DNA from: an uncultured Paracoccaceae bacterium
GTDB taxonomy: Bacteria; Pseudomonadota; Alphaproteobacteria; Rhodobacterales; Rhodobacteraceae
DNA: 64,000 nt
Reading direction: 5' to 3'
NCBI GenBank assembly: GCA_937864535.1
Contig: CALMJS010000016.1
Coordinates: 186,001-250,000, forward strand
Shown: positions 54,808 through 63,350 of the stretch, in pieces
How the letters are laid out: each line of letters opens with the position of its first letter
Numbering within the stretch: the first letter of the stretch is position 1
Notes under the pieces: model-generated
Databases searched by the model: none
What the model saw: the letters and a program-made list of their open reading frames with translations, nothing else
What the model was told of the DNA's origin: nothing
Translations under genes and position numbers: made by a program

Positions 54808-54836
54808 AATTTGCTCCTTTCGCTGCGTTTGCACAA
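54808..54836 (-). promoter_or_regulatory. Promoter-like sequence for the DUF1127-hairpin unit
   Basis: On the minus strand TTGTGC (54836-54831), a 17-base spacer and CAAATT (54813-54808), giving a start near 54801 and a ~92-base leader. The known locus in Rhodobacter uses RpoH-type promoters; I cannot confirm one here. The rest of the 292-base gap 54709-55000 shows nothing else clear. Confidence 0.3.
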
Positions 54837-55000
54837 TTGGGCCTTTTGGCAATGCTGCCATGCAGCGAATGCATACGAAGTGCTGACCTATTCACGAAAA
54901 CGTCATAAATCAGGGGGAAAAGCGGGGCTCTCCCCTTGCGAAATGGCTCAAAGGGGGCAAATTCTGCCCTGTAAATGAGCATTAAGAGGCAGCGACAGGC

Positions 55001-56074
55001 ATGACCCTAGGGAAAGATCAGATACTTGAGATATTGGGCCGAGTCGCTCTGCCAAATGGGCAAACACTGGTTTCGGCGGATTTGGTCCGCGCTTTGGACG
55101 TGTCGGGGAATCACATCCGGTTTGTGATCGAGGCCGCGACCCCCGATCAGGCGCGGTCGCTAGAGCCTGTGCGGCTCGGCGCGGTCGAGGCGCTGCGGGC
55201 GGCACACCCCGGTGTCGAGGTTTCGGCGGTTCTGACTGCGCACGGCCCCTCAGCCCCGTCGACCCCCGCACCGAGCCTGAAAATCGGCCGTCATCCTACC
55301 CCTCAGGCTGGTCCGCAGGGCGTGCCGGGGATCAAGCGGATCATCGCGGTCGGTTCTGGCAAGGGCGGGGTCGGCAAGTCCACGGTGTCCTCAAACCTTG
55401 CCGTTGCCTTGGCGCGGGCAGGGAAAAAGGTCGGGCTACTGGATGCAGATATCTATGGTCCCAGCCAGCCGCGCATGATGGGGCTGACGGACCGCCCCGG
55501 ATCGAGCGACGGCAAGAATATCGACCCGCTGGTGGCGCATGGTGTGACGGTGATGTCCATCGGTCTGCTGGTGGACCCGGATAAGGCAGTGATCTGGCGC
55601 GGTCCGATGTTGATGGGCGCGCTGCAACAGTTGCTGGGGCAGGTGAACTGGGGTGAGCTGGACGTTCTGATCATCGACCTGCCGCCGGGCACGGGCGATA
55701 TTCAGCTGACACTCTGTCAAAAAACCCATCTGACCGGTGCGATTGTTGTGTCCACCCCGCAGGACGTCGCCCTGATCGACGCGCGCAAGGCGCTGGATAT
55801 GTTCCAATCGCTGAAAACGCCGGTGCTGGGCCTGGTCGAGAATATGTCGATGTTCCATTGCCCGAACTGTGGCCATGAAAGCCACATCTTTGGTCATGGC
55901 GGCGTGGCCGCTGCGGCGGCGGAACTGAAGTTACCGTTCCTCGGCGCTCTGCCGATTGATTTGGATACCCGCTTGGCTGGCGACGCGGGGACGCCGATCG
56001 CGGCGGGCGCGGGCGTGATGGCCGACGCTTATGCCGCCATCGCGGCCCGTCTGATCGATGGCGGGCTGGTCTAA
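55001..56074 (+). CDS. mrp: Mrp/ApbC-family iron-sulfur carrier ATPase
   Basis: 357 residues. An N-terminal MIP18-like domain (1-75) precedes a P-loop ATPase with deviant Walker A GSGKGGVGKSTV, a DADIYGPSQPRMMG motif and the CPNC iron-sulfur motif (MFHCPNCGHESHIF). It binds and transfers Fe-S clusters. It lies between the hairpin array and the mraZ leader, and a terminator follows. Transcription independent of the division cluster is likely. Confidence 0.9.
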   Translation: MTLGKDQILEILGRVALPNGQTLVSADLVRALDVSGNHIRFVIEAATPDQARSLEPVRLGAVEALRAAHPGVEVSAVLTAHGPSAPSTPAPSLKIGRHPTPQAGPQGVPGIKRIIAVGSGKGGVGKSTVSSNLAVALARAGKKVGLLDADIYGPSQPRMMGLTDRPGSSDGKNIDPLVAHGVTVMSIGLLVDPDKAVIWRGPMLMGALQQLLGQVNWGELDVLIIDLPPGTGDIQLTLCQKTHLTGAIVVSTPQDVALIDARKALDMFQSLKTPVLGLVENMSMFHCPNCGHESHIFGHGGVAAAAAELKLPFLGALPIDLDTRLAGDAGTPIAAGAGVMADAYAAIAARLIDGGLV

Positions 56075-56102
56075 CCGCTCAGGGCCACCTCAGTACTACC
56101 GC

Positions 56103-56130
56103 AAACGCCGTCCATTTTGGGCGGCGTTTT
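56103..56130 (+). terminator. Rho-independent terminator after mrp
   Basis: AAACGCCGTCC-ATTTT-GGGCGGCGTTT (one G-T pair) with TTTT, 11-bp stem, ~30 bases past the mrp stop. Confidence 0.8.
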
Positions 56131-56136
56131 CATTTC

Positions 56137-56430
56137 ATGGACTCTTATGGAGTCTGTGGTGAGTTTTCATGGGTTCCGAATCACTTGACGGTGTATTCGA
56201 GTGAGTATTCGTGAACAAGTCGTGAACATTTGTTGAGAGGACGGCGGATCTCCAGCTGGCATGGAACTCGCCGCGGAAAAAATCTTTGCCGCATAATATA
56301 GCGGCGGGACATCATGTCGTACCATATATGGTATTTATGGGTGGCGACGAATCAAAGTGGTGTTGCTGGTTCCAGATGGCCTAGCAGATCGACTCGATCA
56401 AACATCCAGTTTGACTCCATAAGAGTCCAT
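56137..56430. repeat. 18-bp perfect inverted repeats bounding a 294-base segment
   Basis: ATGGACTCTTATGGAGTC at 56137-56154 and its exact reverse complement at 56413-56430. Each copy is itself a small dyad (GACTC...GAGTC). The interior is AT-richer, with stops in all frames and direct repeats such as TCGTGAACA. No coding gene is seen. This accounts for most of the gap after mrp. Confidence 0.7.
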
Positions 56431-56482
56431 AAGATTCAAGAAAGTGGTTGCCGGAGTCGTGAGGTTGTGGCAATTTCGTGGC

Positions 56483-56711
56483 ATAGGATGTGAACGGGAC
56501 GACGAGTTCTAAGGGGCAAAGATCCGAAAAGGACAAAAGACCCCACCGGTAAGAGGCAGGTTCATACAGGCACCCGCTCACATCCGCATAACAAGATCCG
56601 GCGCGCGAGCGAGCAGACACATCCCCCAGATGGCGCGCGTTGTCGGACATCCCGCGAGGGACGAAGACGGCGGATCGAGCGGTGGCAGCGGCTCGATCCG
56701 CCGTTCCCGTT
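56483..56711 (+). ncRNA. upsM: Structured leader RNA of the division cluster (UpsM-like)
   Basis: A promoter-like TTGCCG (56448) - 17 bases - CAATTT (56471) would start a transcript near 56483. The RNA shows a long-range helix GGATGTGA (56486-56493) with TCACATCC (56578-56585), extended by GGG/CCC. Inside it are GGGG/CCCC (56513/56541) and TCC/GGA stems. It ends in a perfect 14-bp hairpin ACGGCGGATCGAGC (56667-56680) / GCTCGATCCGCCGT (56691-56704). UpsM of Rhodobacter sphaeroides is a ~206-nt RNA from this exact place upstream of mraZ. Ends are estimates. Confidence 0.6.
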
Positions 56712-56757
56712 TCCAGGTGGCCCGTTCGGGCGAAGAGGCAGAGAGGACTACGCGGCA

Positions 56758-57261
56758 GTGGTTCAGGCATTTGAAGGCGGCACCACCACCAAGGTGGACT
56801 CAAAGGGGCGCATGTCGATCCCTGCCGAGTTTCGTCGCGTTCTGGCTGCCGGTGATCCGGGCCGCGAAGATTCTGAAACGACCCGGATGAAGGTCGTTTT
56901 TGGCCAGCACCTGACGGACTGCGTTGCCGTTTACACGGTTGCCGAACATCAGCGCATCGTGAATGACATCTATGCCATGCCGCGCGACAGGGCCGCGGCG
57001 CAGAAAAAGCTCGCCCATCTTTATGTGACGCAATCCGCCACGCTCGAGGCGGATCGGGATGGCCGGATCATCCTGCCGAAAAACATGCGCGAAAAACTGC
57101 AAATCGTCGAAGGACAGATCTTCTTTCGCGGTTTGGTGAATTACTTTGAAATGTGGAACAACGACATCTTTGAACGCACCGTCAATGTTGAAATCGACGC
57201 GTGGCTGGACGAGATGGGCGAAGACTTTGACCCGCTGTCTCTGCTGGGGTCTGGAACGTAA
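56758..57261 (+). CDS. mraZ: Transcriptional regulator MraZ
   Basis: 167 residues from the GTG at 56758 (the only fitting start; SD GAGAGG is distant). Two AbrB-like SpoVT domains show DSKGRMSIPAEFRR (~14-27) and DRDGRIILPKNMRE (~100-113). It is a repressor of the division cluster in other bacteria. It lies downstream of the structured leader and leads the cluster. Confidence 0.9.
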   Translation: MVQAFEGGTTTKVDSKGRMSIPAEFRRVLAAGDPGREDSETTRMKVVFGQHLTDCVAVYTVAEHQRIVNDIYAMPRDRAAAQKKLAHLYVTQSATLEADRDGRIILPKNMREKLQIVEGQIFFRGLVNYFEMWNNDIFERTVNVEIDAWLDEMGEDFDPLSLLGSGT

Positions 57262-57264
57262 ATC

Positions 57265-58233
57265 ATGTCATCTGCTGCGCAGCCTCATATCCCGGTTCTC
57301 ATTCGCCCCCTGATCGCGGCGGTGGCGCCGGTCGGCGGAATTTGGCTGGACGGGACCTTTGGGGCGGGGGGCTATACGCGCGCGCTCTTGGAGGCGGGTG
57401 CTGACCAAGTTATCGGGGTGGACCGCGACCCGCTTGTCTTCGAGATGGCAAAATCTTGGGCCGGTGACTACGGGGACCGGCTACGGATGGTGCAGGGAAC
57501 ATTTTCGCAGATGGACACGTATGCCACCGGTCTGGACGGCGTCGTTCTGGACTTGGGCGTGTCCTCGATGCAGCTCGACCTCGCGGAGCGGGGCTTTTCC
57601 TTTATGAAGGACGGTCCGCTGGATATGCGGATGAGCCAGTCCGGCACCAGCGCCGCCGACCTGTGCAACGAGATGGAAGAGGCCGAACTGGCCGACATTA
57701 TCTATCTCTACGGTGAAGAGCGTGCCAGCCGCCGGATCGCCAAGGCTATCGTGGCCGCGCGTCCGCTGACGACTACGCTGCAATTGGCCAAGGTGGTCGA
57801 ATCCTGCCTGCCGCGCCCCAAGCCCGGTCAGAGCCACCCCGCGACCCGGACCTTTCAGGCGCTGCGGATCGCGGTAAACGATGAATACGGTCAACTTTAC
57901 GAGGGCCTCCTGGCGGCGGAGCGGGCGCTGAAGCCCGGCGGGCTACTGGCGGTCGTGACCTTCCATTCGGTCGAGGATCGCATGACCAAGCGGTTCTTTC
58001 TGGCGCGGTCGGGCGGATCGGGGAATGCCAACCGCTATGCCCCTGAAATGGCACGCGAAAAACCCGCCTTCGAGGTTCTGTCGCGCAAGGCGATCGGCCC
58101 CGATGATCAAGAATTGGCCGAAAACCCCCGCTCGCGGTCGGCCAAACTGCGGGTTGCGCGGCGCACGGATGCCGTGGCGGGCGATCTGGGCCGGGCCGAC
58201 ATCGACATGCCCCTGCGCAAAGGAGAACGCTGA
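57265..58233 (+). CDS. rsmH: 16S rRNA (cytosine1402-N4)-methyltransferase RsmH
   Basis: The 322-residue SAM-dependent methyltransferase has [18 protein letters not shown] (~28-45) for SAM and a [10 protein letters not shown] motif (91-100). It methylates 16S rRNA C1402 N4. It starts 3 bases after mraZ, and its stop overlaps the ftsL start by one base. Confidence 0.92.
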   Translation: MSSAAQPHIPVLIRPLIAAVAPVGGIWLDGTFGAGGYTRALLEAGADQVIGVDRDPLVFEMAKSWAGDYGDRLRMVQGTFSQMDTYATGLDGVVLDLGVSSMQLDLAERGFSFMKDGPLDMRMSQSGTSAADLCNEMEEAELADIIYLYGEERASRRIAKAIVAARPLTTTLQLAKVVESCLPRPKPGQSHPATRTFQALRIAVNDEYGQLYEGLLAAERALKPGGLLAVVTFHSVEDRMTKRFFLARSGGSGNANRYAPEMAREKPAFEVLSRKAIGPDDQELAENPRSRSAKLRVARRTDAVAGDLGRADIDMPLRKGER

Positions 58234-58589
58234 TGCGCGGTTTTCTCTATGTGCTCTCGGCGCTCGCGGTGATCGGATTGGCGTTCTGGGCCTATCAGGA
58301 AAACTATCGCACCCAGGATTCACTCAAGGAAGTGCGTCGCCTGAACGCCGCCATCGCCGATGCCGACGCGCGGTTGCGGATGCTCGAGGCGGAGTGGGCC
58401 TATCAGAACCGTCCCGACAGGTTGATGGATCTGGTGGATCTCAACTTTGACCGTTTGGGGCTGTTGCCGCTGGGGCCCGAGGGCTTTGGCCGCGTGGATC
58501 AGGTGATCTTTCGCCCTCTGATGCCCCAGACACTGGGGCGGATAATTGAAGTGTCGTCCGATGGTGATGCAAATGGGGGCAACCTGTGA
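58233..58589 (+). CDS. ftsL: Cell division protein FtsL
   Basis: 118 residues, with an N-terminal transmembrane helix (FLYVLSALAVIGLAFWAY), then a leucine-zipper-like coiled coil (EVRRLNAAIADADARLRMLE) in the periplasm, as in FtsL. It forms the FtsQLB complex at the septum. The ATG overlaps the rsmH stop by one base, and its stop overlaps ftsI (GTGA). Confidence 0.82.
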   Translation: MRGFLYVLSALAVIGLAFWAYQENYRTQDSLKEVRRLNAAIADADARLRMLEAEWAYQNRPDRLMDLVDLNFDRLGLLPLGPEGFGRVDQVIFRPLMPQTLGRIIEVSSDGDANGGNL

Positions 58590-60370
58590 CCCGAACCCCG
58601 CTCCGTCCGCTCGCGCGTGTGCTACAGGCCCGTCAGGCCGGTCATAACCCCGATCTGATCGAGGCCGAGAACCGCCGTCTGCGGGCAGAGGCGCTGCGCG
58701 ACGGTGCGCGCGCGCGCGCCGAAGTGCGTCTGATGGTGCTGGGGGCGTTCTTTAGCTGTTTCTTTATCGCCATCATCGTCAAAATGGCGATGGTCGCCAC
58801 CTCCGCGCCGGTCGAGCCGCAGTCGGGGGGCGGGGCCTCGGATATCATCGCAATGCGGGCTGACATTGTGGATCGTCAGGGCCGCATTCTGGCGACCAAC
58901 TTTGATACCTATTCCATCTATGCGCAGCCGCGTGACATGGTGGACCCGGCCTATGCCGCGCAGGAATTGGCCCGGATCTTTCCAGAGATGAGCGAAGAGG
59001 ACCTGCTCAAGAATTTCAACGGGCAGCGGTCCTTTGTCTGGATTCGTCGTCAGGCCAGCCCTGAACAAATCCAGGCCGTTCACGACATCGGCGAGCCGGG
59101 ATTGCTGTTCGGGCCGCGTGAAATGCGGCTCTATCCCAACGGGCCGCTGGCAGGCCATATTCTGGGCGGAACGCGGTTCGAACACGAGGACGTCAATAGC
59201 GCCGCATTGCGCGGCGTCGCCGGGGTGGAGCGCCAGTTCGACGAATTCCTGTCCGATCCTGCGAACGAAGGGCGGCCCCTGCGTCTGTCGATCGATCTGA
59301 CGATCCAAGACGCGATGGAGCGGATTCTACACAGCGGTATGATGTGGATGAACGCCAAAGGTGCGGCGGGCATCATTCTGGACGTGCATACCGGCGAAAT
59401 CATCGCCATGGCCAGTCTGCCCGATTTCGACCCCAACGATCGCCCGGTCGTCCAGACAACGGGGGATCAGGCCGATAGCCCGCTGTTCAATCGTGCGGTG
59501 CAGGGCATCTACGAACTGGGTTCGACCTTCAAGATTTTTGCCGTCGCGCAGGCGATGGAACTGGGGCTGGTCAATCCCGAAACGATGATCCAGACCTCGC
59601 CCGGCATTCGCATGGGCGGGTTTACCATCAGCGACTTCCACAACTATGGCCGGGAAAACTCGGTTTCCGAAGTCATCGTGAAATCCTCGAACATCGGCAC
59701 CGCCCATATCGCCGAGATGATCGGGGGCGAGCGTCAGCAGAGCTTCCTTCGGTCCTTGGGGCTGTTGGATTTGTCTCCGGTCGAGTTGGGCGAGGCCCGC
59801 GCAGGCAAGCCGCAATTCCCGCGCCAATGGGGGGAATTGTCCACGATGACAGTGTCCTATGGTCACGGGGTCGCGGCCTCTCCGCTGCATTTGGCGGCGG
59901 CCTATGCCACCATCGCCAATGGCGGTGTGACGGTCACGCCGACGCTGCTGCACGGGCAGCCGCGTGAGCCCGGTGAACGGGTCATGTCCGAAGAAACCGC
60001 CCAGCACGCCGTCGATATGCTGCGTCAGGTCGTGGTGCGCGGCACGGCGACCATGGGCGAGGTGCACGGCTATCAGGTCGCGGGCAAAACCGGGACCGCC
60101 GATAAGGTCCGTCCGACCGGCGGTTACTACGAGGATAAGGTCATCGCGACCTTTGCCGGAATGTTCCCTGCCTCCGCGCCGCAATATGTCGTTGTCGTCA
60201 CGCTGGATGAACCGGTCGATACCGTCGGGACAGAGCCGCGCCGGACCGCGGGCTGGACCTCGGTTCCGGTTGCGGCGGAACTGATCCGCCGCGTCGGTCC
60301 GCTGCTCGGCGTGCGGCCGATCATTGAAACTCCCCTGCTGACGGGTGTATCGGTCGCAGCCAACGAATAG
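58586..60370 (+). CDS. ftsI: Peptidoglycan transpeptidase FtsI (PBP3)
   Basis: 594 residues, starting GTG at 58586 within the ftsL stop. A transmembrane anchor (RLMVLGAFFSCFFIAIIVKM) precedes the dimerisation domain. The transpeptidase domain has the Ser-x-x-Lys site in LGSTFKIFA, SSN in KSSNIGTAH and KTGT in GKTGTADKV. It makes septal cross-links, with FtsW (not in the window). Confidence 0.92.
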   Translation: MTRTPLRPLARVLQARQAGHNPDLIEAENRRLRAEALRDGARARAEVRLMVLGAFFSCFFIAIIVKMAMVATSAPVEPQSGGGASDIIAMRADIVDRQGRILATNFDTYSIYAQPRDMVDPAYAAQELARIFPEMSEEDLLKNFNGQRSFVWIRRQASPEQIQAVHDIGEPGLLFGPREMRLYPNGPLAGHILGGTRFEHEDVNSAALRGVAGVERQFDEFLSDPANEGRPLRLSIDLTIQDAMERILHSGMMWMNAKGAAGIILDVHTGEIIAMASLPDFDPNDRPVVQTTGDQADSPLFNRAVQGIYELGSTFKIFAVAQAMELGLVNPETMIQTSPGIRMGGFTISDFHNYGRENSVSEVIVKSSNIGTAHIAEMIGGERQQSFLRSLGLLDLSPVELGEARAGKPQFPRQWGELSTMTVSYGHGVAASPLHLAAAYATIANGGVTVTPTLLHGQPREPGERVMSEETAQHAVDMLRQVVVRGTATMGEVHGYQVAGKTGTADKVRPTGGYYEDKVIATFAGMFPASAPQYVVVVTLDEPVDTVGTEPRRTAGWTSVPVAAELIRRVGPLLGVRPIIETPLLTGVSVAANE

Positions 60371-60390
60371 CCAACCGCAGGGGCAGCGCC

Positions 60391-61896
60391 ATGAGCCAGA
60401 AACCGACCAGAACTGCCAACCTGAGCGATCTGGGTCTGGCGGCGCAAGGTGTGCGAGAGATCACCATCAGCGGCATCACCGCCGACAGCCGCGAGGTCAT
60501 GCCGGGCTATCTCTTTGCCGCCCTGCCGGGGTCCAAGGTGCATGGCGCGAGCTTTGTCCGGACGGCAGTTGAAAACGGGGCAGCGGCGATTCTGACCGAT
60601 GTCGACGGCGCGCGCCTGATCGCGTCCGAGGTTGCAGGCACGGACGTGGCCGTTGTGCTGGCCGAAGACCCGCGGCAGACGCTGGCCCAGACGGCGGCGC
60701 TGTGGTTCGGGCCGCAGCCGGAAACGGCGGTTGCTGTCACGGGGACCAACGGCAAAACCTCGGTCTCGACCTTTTGTCGGCAAATCTGGACCGAACTGGG
60801 ACTGAATGCCGTGAACCTCGGCACCACGGGGGTAGAGGGCGCGTGGACCTATCCGCTGCGTCACACCACCCCCGATCCGATCACGCTGCAACGGGTGCTG
60901 GCGCAGGCCGCCGAGGCAGGGGTCACCCACGTCGCGATGGAGGCGTCCTCGCACGGGCTGGATCAGCGGCGGCTGGACGGGGTGCTGGTCGCGGCGGCTG
61001 GCTTTACGAATTTCACGCAGGATCATCTGGACTACCACCAGACCTTCGAGGCCTATTTCGCCGCGAAAATGGGGCTGTTCGAACGGGTCCTGCCGCCCGA
61101 AGGCACCGCCGTCATCAACCTCGACGATCCCAAGGGGCTGGATGTCCTGCGGATTGCCGAATCGCGCGGCCAAGAGGTGATCGGCGTCGGCCGCTCTGCC
61201 ATGGCGCGGCTGCGGCTCTTGGCGCAGCGGTTCGATGCCACCGGGCAGGACGTGCGGTTCGATTGGCAGGGGCGGGGCCATATGGTCCGCCTGAACCTGA
61301 TTGGCGGGTTTCAGGCGGAAAACGTGCTGCTGGCGGCGGGTCTGGTGATCGGTGCAGGGGCCGATCCGCAGGACGTGTTCGATGCGCTGCCGCATCTGAC
61401 GACGGTGCGGGGCCGGATGCAATTGGCCGCGACACGCGATAACGGCGCGGCGGTTTATGTCGATTACGCCCATACGCCTGACGCGGTTGAAACCGCGCTC
61501 GAGGCGATCCGCCCGCATGTGATGGGCCGGATCATCGCCATTGTCGGCGCAGGCGGGGACCGCGACCGGACGAAACGCCCTTTGATGGGCAATGCCGCCG
61601 CACGATTGGCCGATGTGGTGATCGTGACGGACGACAACCCCCGCAGCGAAGACCCCGCGACCATCCGCGCCGCCGTGCTAGAGGGCGCGCGGGCCGTGCG
61701 GACCGACGATATTTACGAATACGGCGACCGGGCCGAGGCGATTTTGCGCGCCGCCGCGATGCTGGAGCCGGGGGATGCGCTACTCGTGGCGGGCAAGGGA
61801 CATGAAACCGGCCAGATCATCGGCACGGACGTTTTGCATTTTGACGATGTCGAGGTCGCCTCTCAGGCGGTTCTGGCGCTGGATGGAAAAATTTGA
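60391..61896 (+). CDS. murE: UDP-MurNAc-tripeptide synthetase MurE
   Basis: The 501-residue Mur ligase adds the third residue, probably meso-diaminopimelate, to UDP-MurNAc-dipeptide. The ATP-binding loop is VTGTNGKTSVSTF (~114-126). The C-terminal domain has DDNPRSEDP (414-422), the DNPR motif seen in DAP-adding MurE. The frame overlaps murF by ATGA. Confidence 0.93.
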   Translation: MSQKPTRTANLSDLGLAAQGVREITISGITADSREVMPGYLFAALPGSKVHGASFVRTAVENGAAAILTDVDGARLIASEVAGTDVAVVLAEDPRQTLAQTAALWFGPQPETAVAVTGTNGKTSVSTFCRQIWTELGLNAVNLGTTGVEGAWTYPLRHTTPDPITLQRVLAQAAEAGVTHVAMEASSHGLDQRRLDGVLVAAAGFTNFTQDHLDYHQTFEAYFAAKMGLFERVLPPEGTAVINLDDPKGLDVLRIAESRGQEVIGVGRSAMARLRLLAQRFDATGQDVRFDWQGRGHMVRLNLIGGFQAENVLLAAGLVIGAGADPQDVFDALPHLTTVRGRMQLAATRDNGAAVYVDYAHTPDAVETALEAIRPHVMGRIIAIVGAGGDRDRTKRPLMGNAAARLADVVIVTDDNPRSEDPATIRAAVLEGARAVRTDDIYEYGDRAEAILRAAAMLEPGDALLVAGKGHETGQIIGTDVLHFDDVEVASQAVLALDGKI

Positions 61897-63344
61897 TGAC
61901 CAAACCTCTTTGGACCTCGGCAGAGGCAGCGGCGGCAACAGGCGGCACGGTAACTGGCGACTGGACGGTGTCGGGCGTGTCGATCGACACCCGGACCTTG
62001 CAGCCGGGGGATTTGTTCGTGGCGCTGACGGCGGCCCGTGATGGGCATGATTTCGTCGCGCAGGCGCTAGCAGCAGGGGCAGGGGCGGCACTGGTGTCGC
62101 GCCGGCCAGAGGGGGTCGCCGCGGATGCGCCGCTCTTGATCGTGCCGGACGTGTTGCAGGGGCTAGAGGCATTGGGACGCGCAGCGCGCGCCCGCACGCG
62201 GGCGCAGGTTGTGGCTGTGACGGGCTCCGTGGGTAAAACCTCGACCAAGGAAATGCTGCGCACAGCCCTGTCAGGGCAGGGAAAAACCCATGCCGCAGAG
62301 GCCAGCTACAACAACCACTGGGGCGTTCCGCTGACGCTCGCGCGGATGCCCGCCGATACCGACTATGCCGTGATCGAAATCGGGATGAACCACCCGGGCG
62401 AAATCGAACCGCTGACCAGAATGGCCCGGCCCCATGTGGTCATGGCGACGACGGTCGCGGCTGCCCACCTCGAGGCGTTTGAAAACATCGACGGTATCGC
62501 GCGGGAAAAGGCCAGCATCTGTCTGGGGCTAGAGCCGATGGGCGTTGCCGTCATGAACGGTGATTTGCCCACCAGCCCGATCCTGATCGAGGCGGGCCGC
62601 GCTGCCGGGGCCAAGGTGATTACCTTTGGTCAAACGGCGGGCTGTCATCATCGCCTGATCGATGTCCGGATACGGTCGGGCCATACCGTCGCGCAGGCGC
62701 GGGCGTGGCGTACGCCGATCCTGCTCAAGGTCGGGACCGAAGGGCGGCATTTCGCGACCAATGCGTTGGGCGTAGTGGCCGTTCTGGCGGCGCTGGGGGC
62801 GGACCGGGTACGCGGATTGATGGATCTGGCCGAATGGTCGCCCCCTGCCGGGCGCGGGACCGCGGAACAGATCGTGCTGGATCGGGCGCGGTCGGGCGAA
62901 TATTTCGACCTGCTCGACGATGCCTTCAACGCCAATCCGACCTCGATGTCCGCCAGCCTCGAGGTCCTGGCCTCGCGCCAGCCGCGCGATGGCGTCGGCC
63001 GGGTGTCGCGCGGGCGGCGTGTGGCGATTCTGGGCGATATGCTGGAACTGGGCCCCGATGAAATGGCCTTGCACGCGAACATGGCGGCTGATCCGTCGAT
63101 GGCGGCGATTTCCGTCGTTCACTGTGTCGGCCCGCGGATGCGCCATCTGTATGACGCCCTGCCCGAAGACCAGCGCGGGCTCTACGCAAATTCTGCACAA
63201 GACTTCCTGGCGAACTGCGCACGGCTCGCCGATAGCGGGGATGTCATCCTGGTGAAAGGCTCCAAGGGAAGCAAAGTCAGCCTTGTCGTTGACGCGCTGC
63301 GGAAATTGGGGCAACGCAGGCTAAATTCGGACCAAGAGGCGTAA
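61893..63344 (+). CDS. murF: UDP-MurNAc-pentapeptide synthetase MurF
   Basis: The 483-residue ligase adds D-Ala-D-Ala. The ATP loop is TGSVGKTSTKE (~110-120), with SYNNHWGVPLTLAR following and FNANPTSM in the C-terminal domain. It starts at an ATGA overlap with murE. MraY begins 6 bases after its stop. Confidence 0.92.
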   Translation: MMTKPLWTSAEAAAATGGTVTGDWTVSGVSIDTRTLQPGDLFVALTAARDGHDFVAQALAAGAGAALVSRRPEGVAADAPLLIVPDVLQGLEALGRAARARTRAQVVAVTGSVGKTSTKEMLRTALSGQGKTHAAEASYNNHWGVPLTLARMPADTDYAVIEIGMNHPGEIEPLTRMARPHVVMATTVAAAHLEAFENIDGIAREKASICLGLEPMGVAVMNGDLPTSPILIEAGRAAGAKVITFGQTAGCHHRLIDVRIRSGHTVAQARAWRTPILLKVGTEGRHFATNALGVVAVLAALGADRVRGLMDLAEWSPPAGRGTAEQIVLDRARSGEYFDLLDDAFNANPTSMSASLEVLASRQPRDGVGRVSRGRRVAILGDMLELGPDEMALHANMAADPSMAAISVVHCVGPRMRHLYDALPEDQRGLYANSAQDFLANCARLADSGDVILVKGSKGSKVSLVVDALRKLGQRRLNSDQEA

Positions 63345-63350
63345 AACCGC

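Noticed and set aside
56440-56700. RNase P RNA (rnpB) upstream of mraZ
   Set aside because: I looked for the conserved GAGGAAAGTCC core and related loops and did not find them; UpsM fits better.
56381-56803. 140-codon minus-strand frame in the mraZ leader
   Set aside because: No SD or domain; overlaps the strong hairpin and the mraZ start region.
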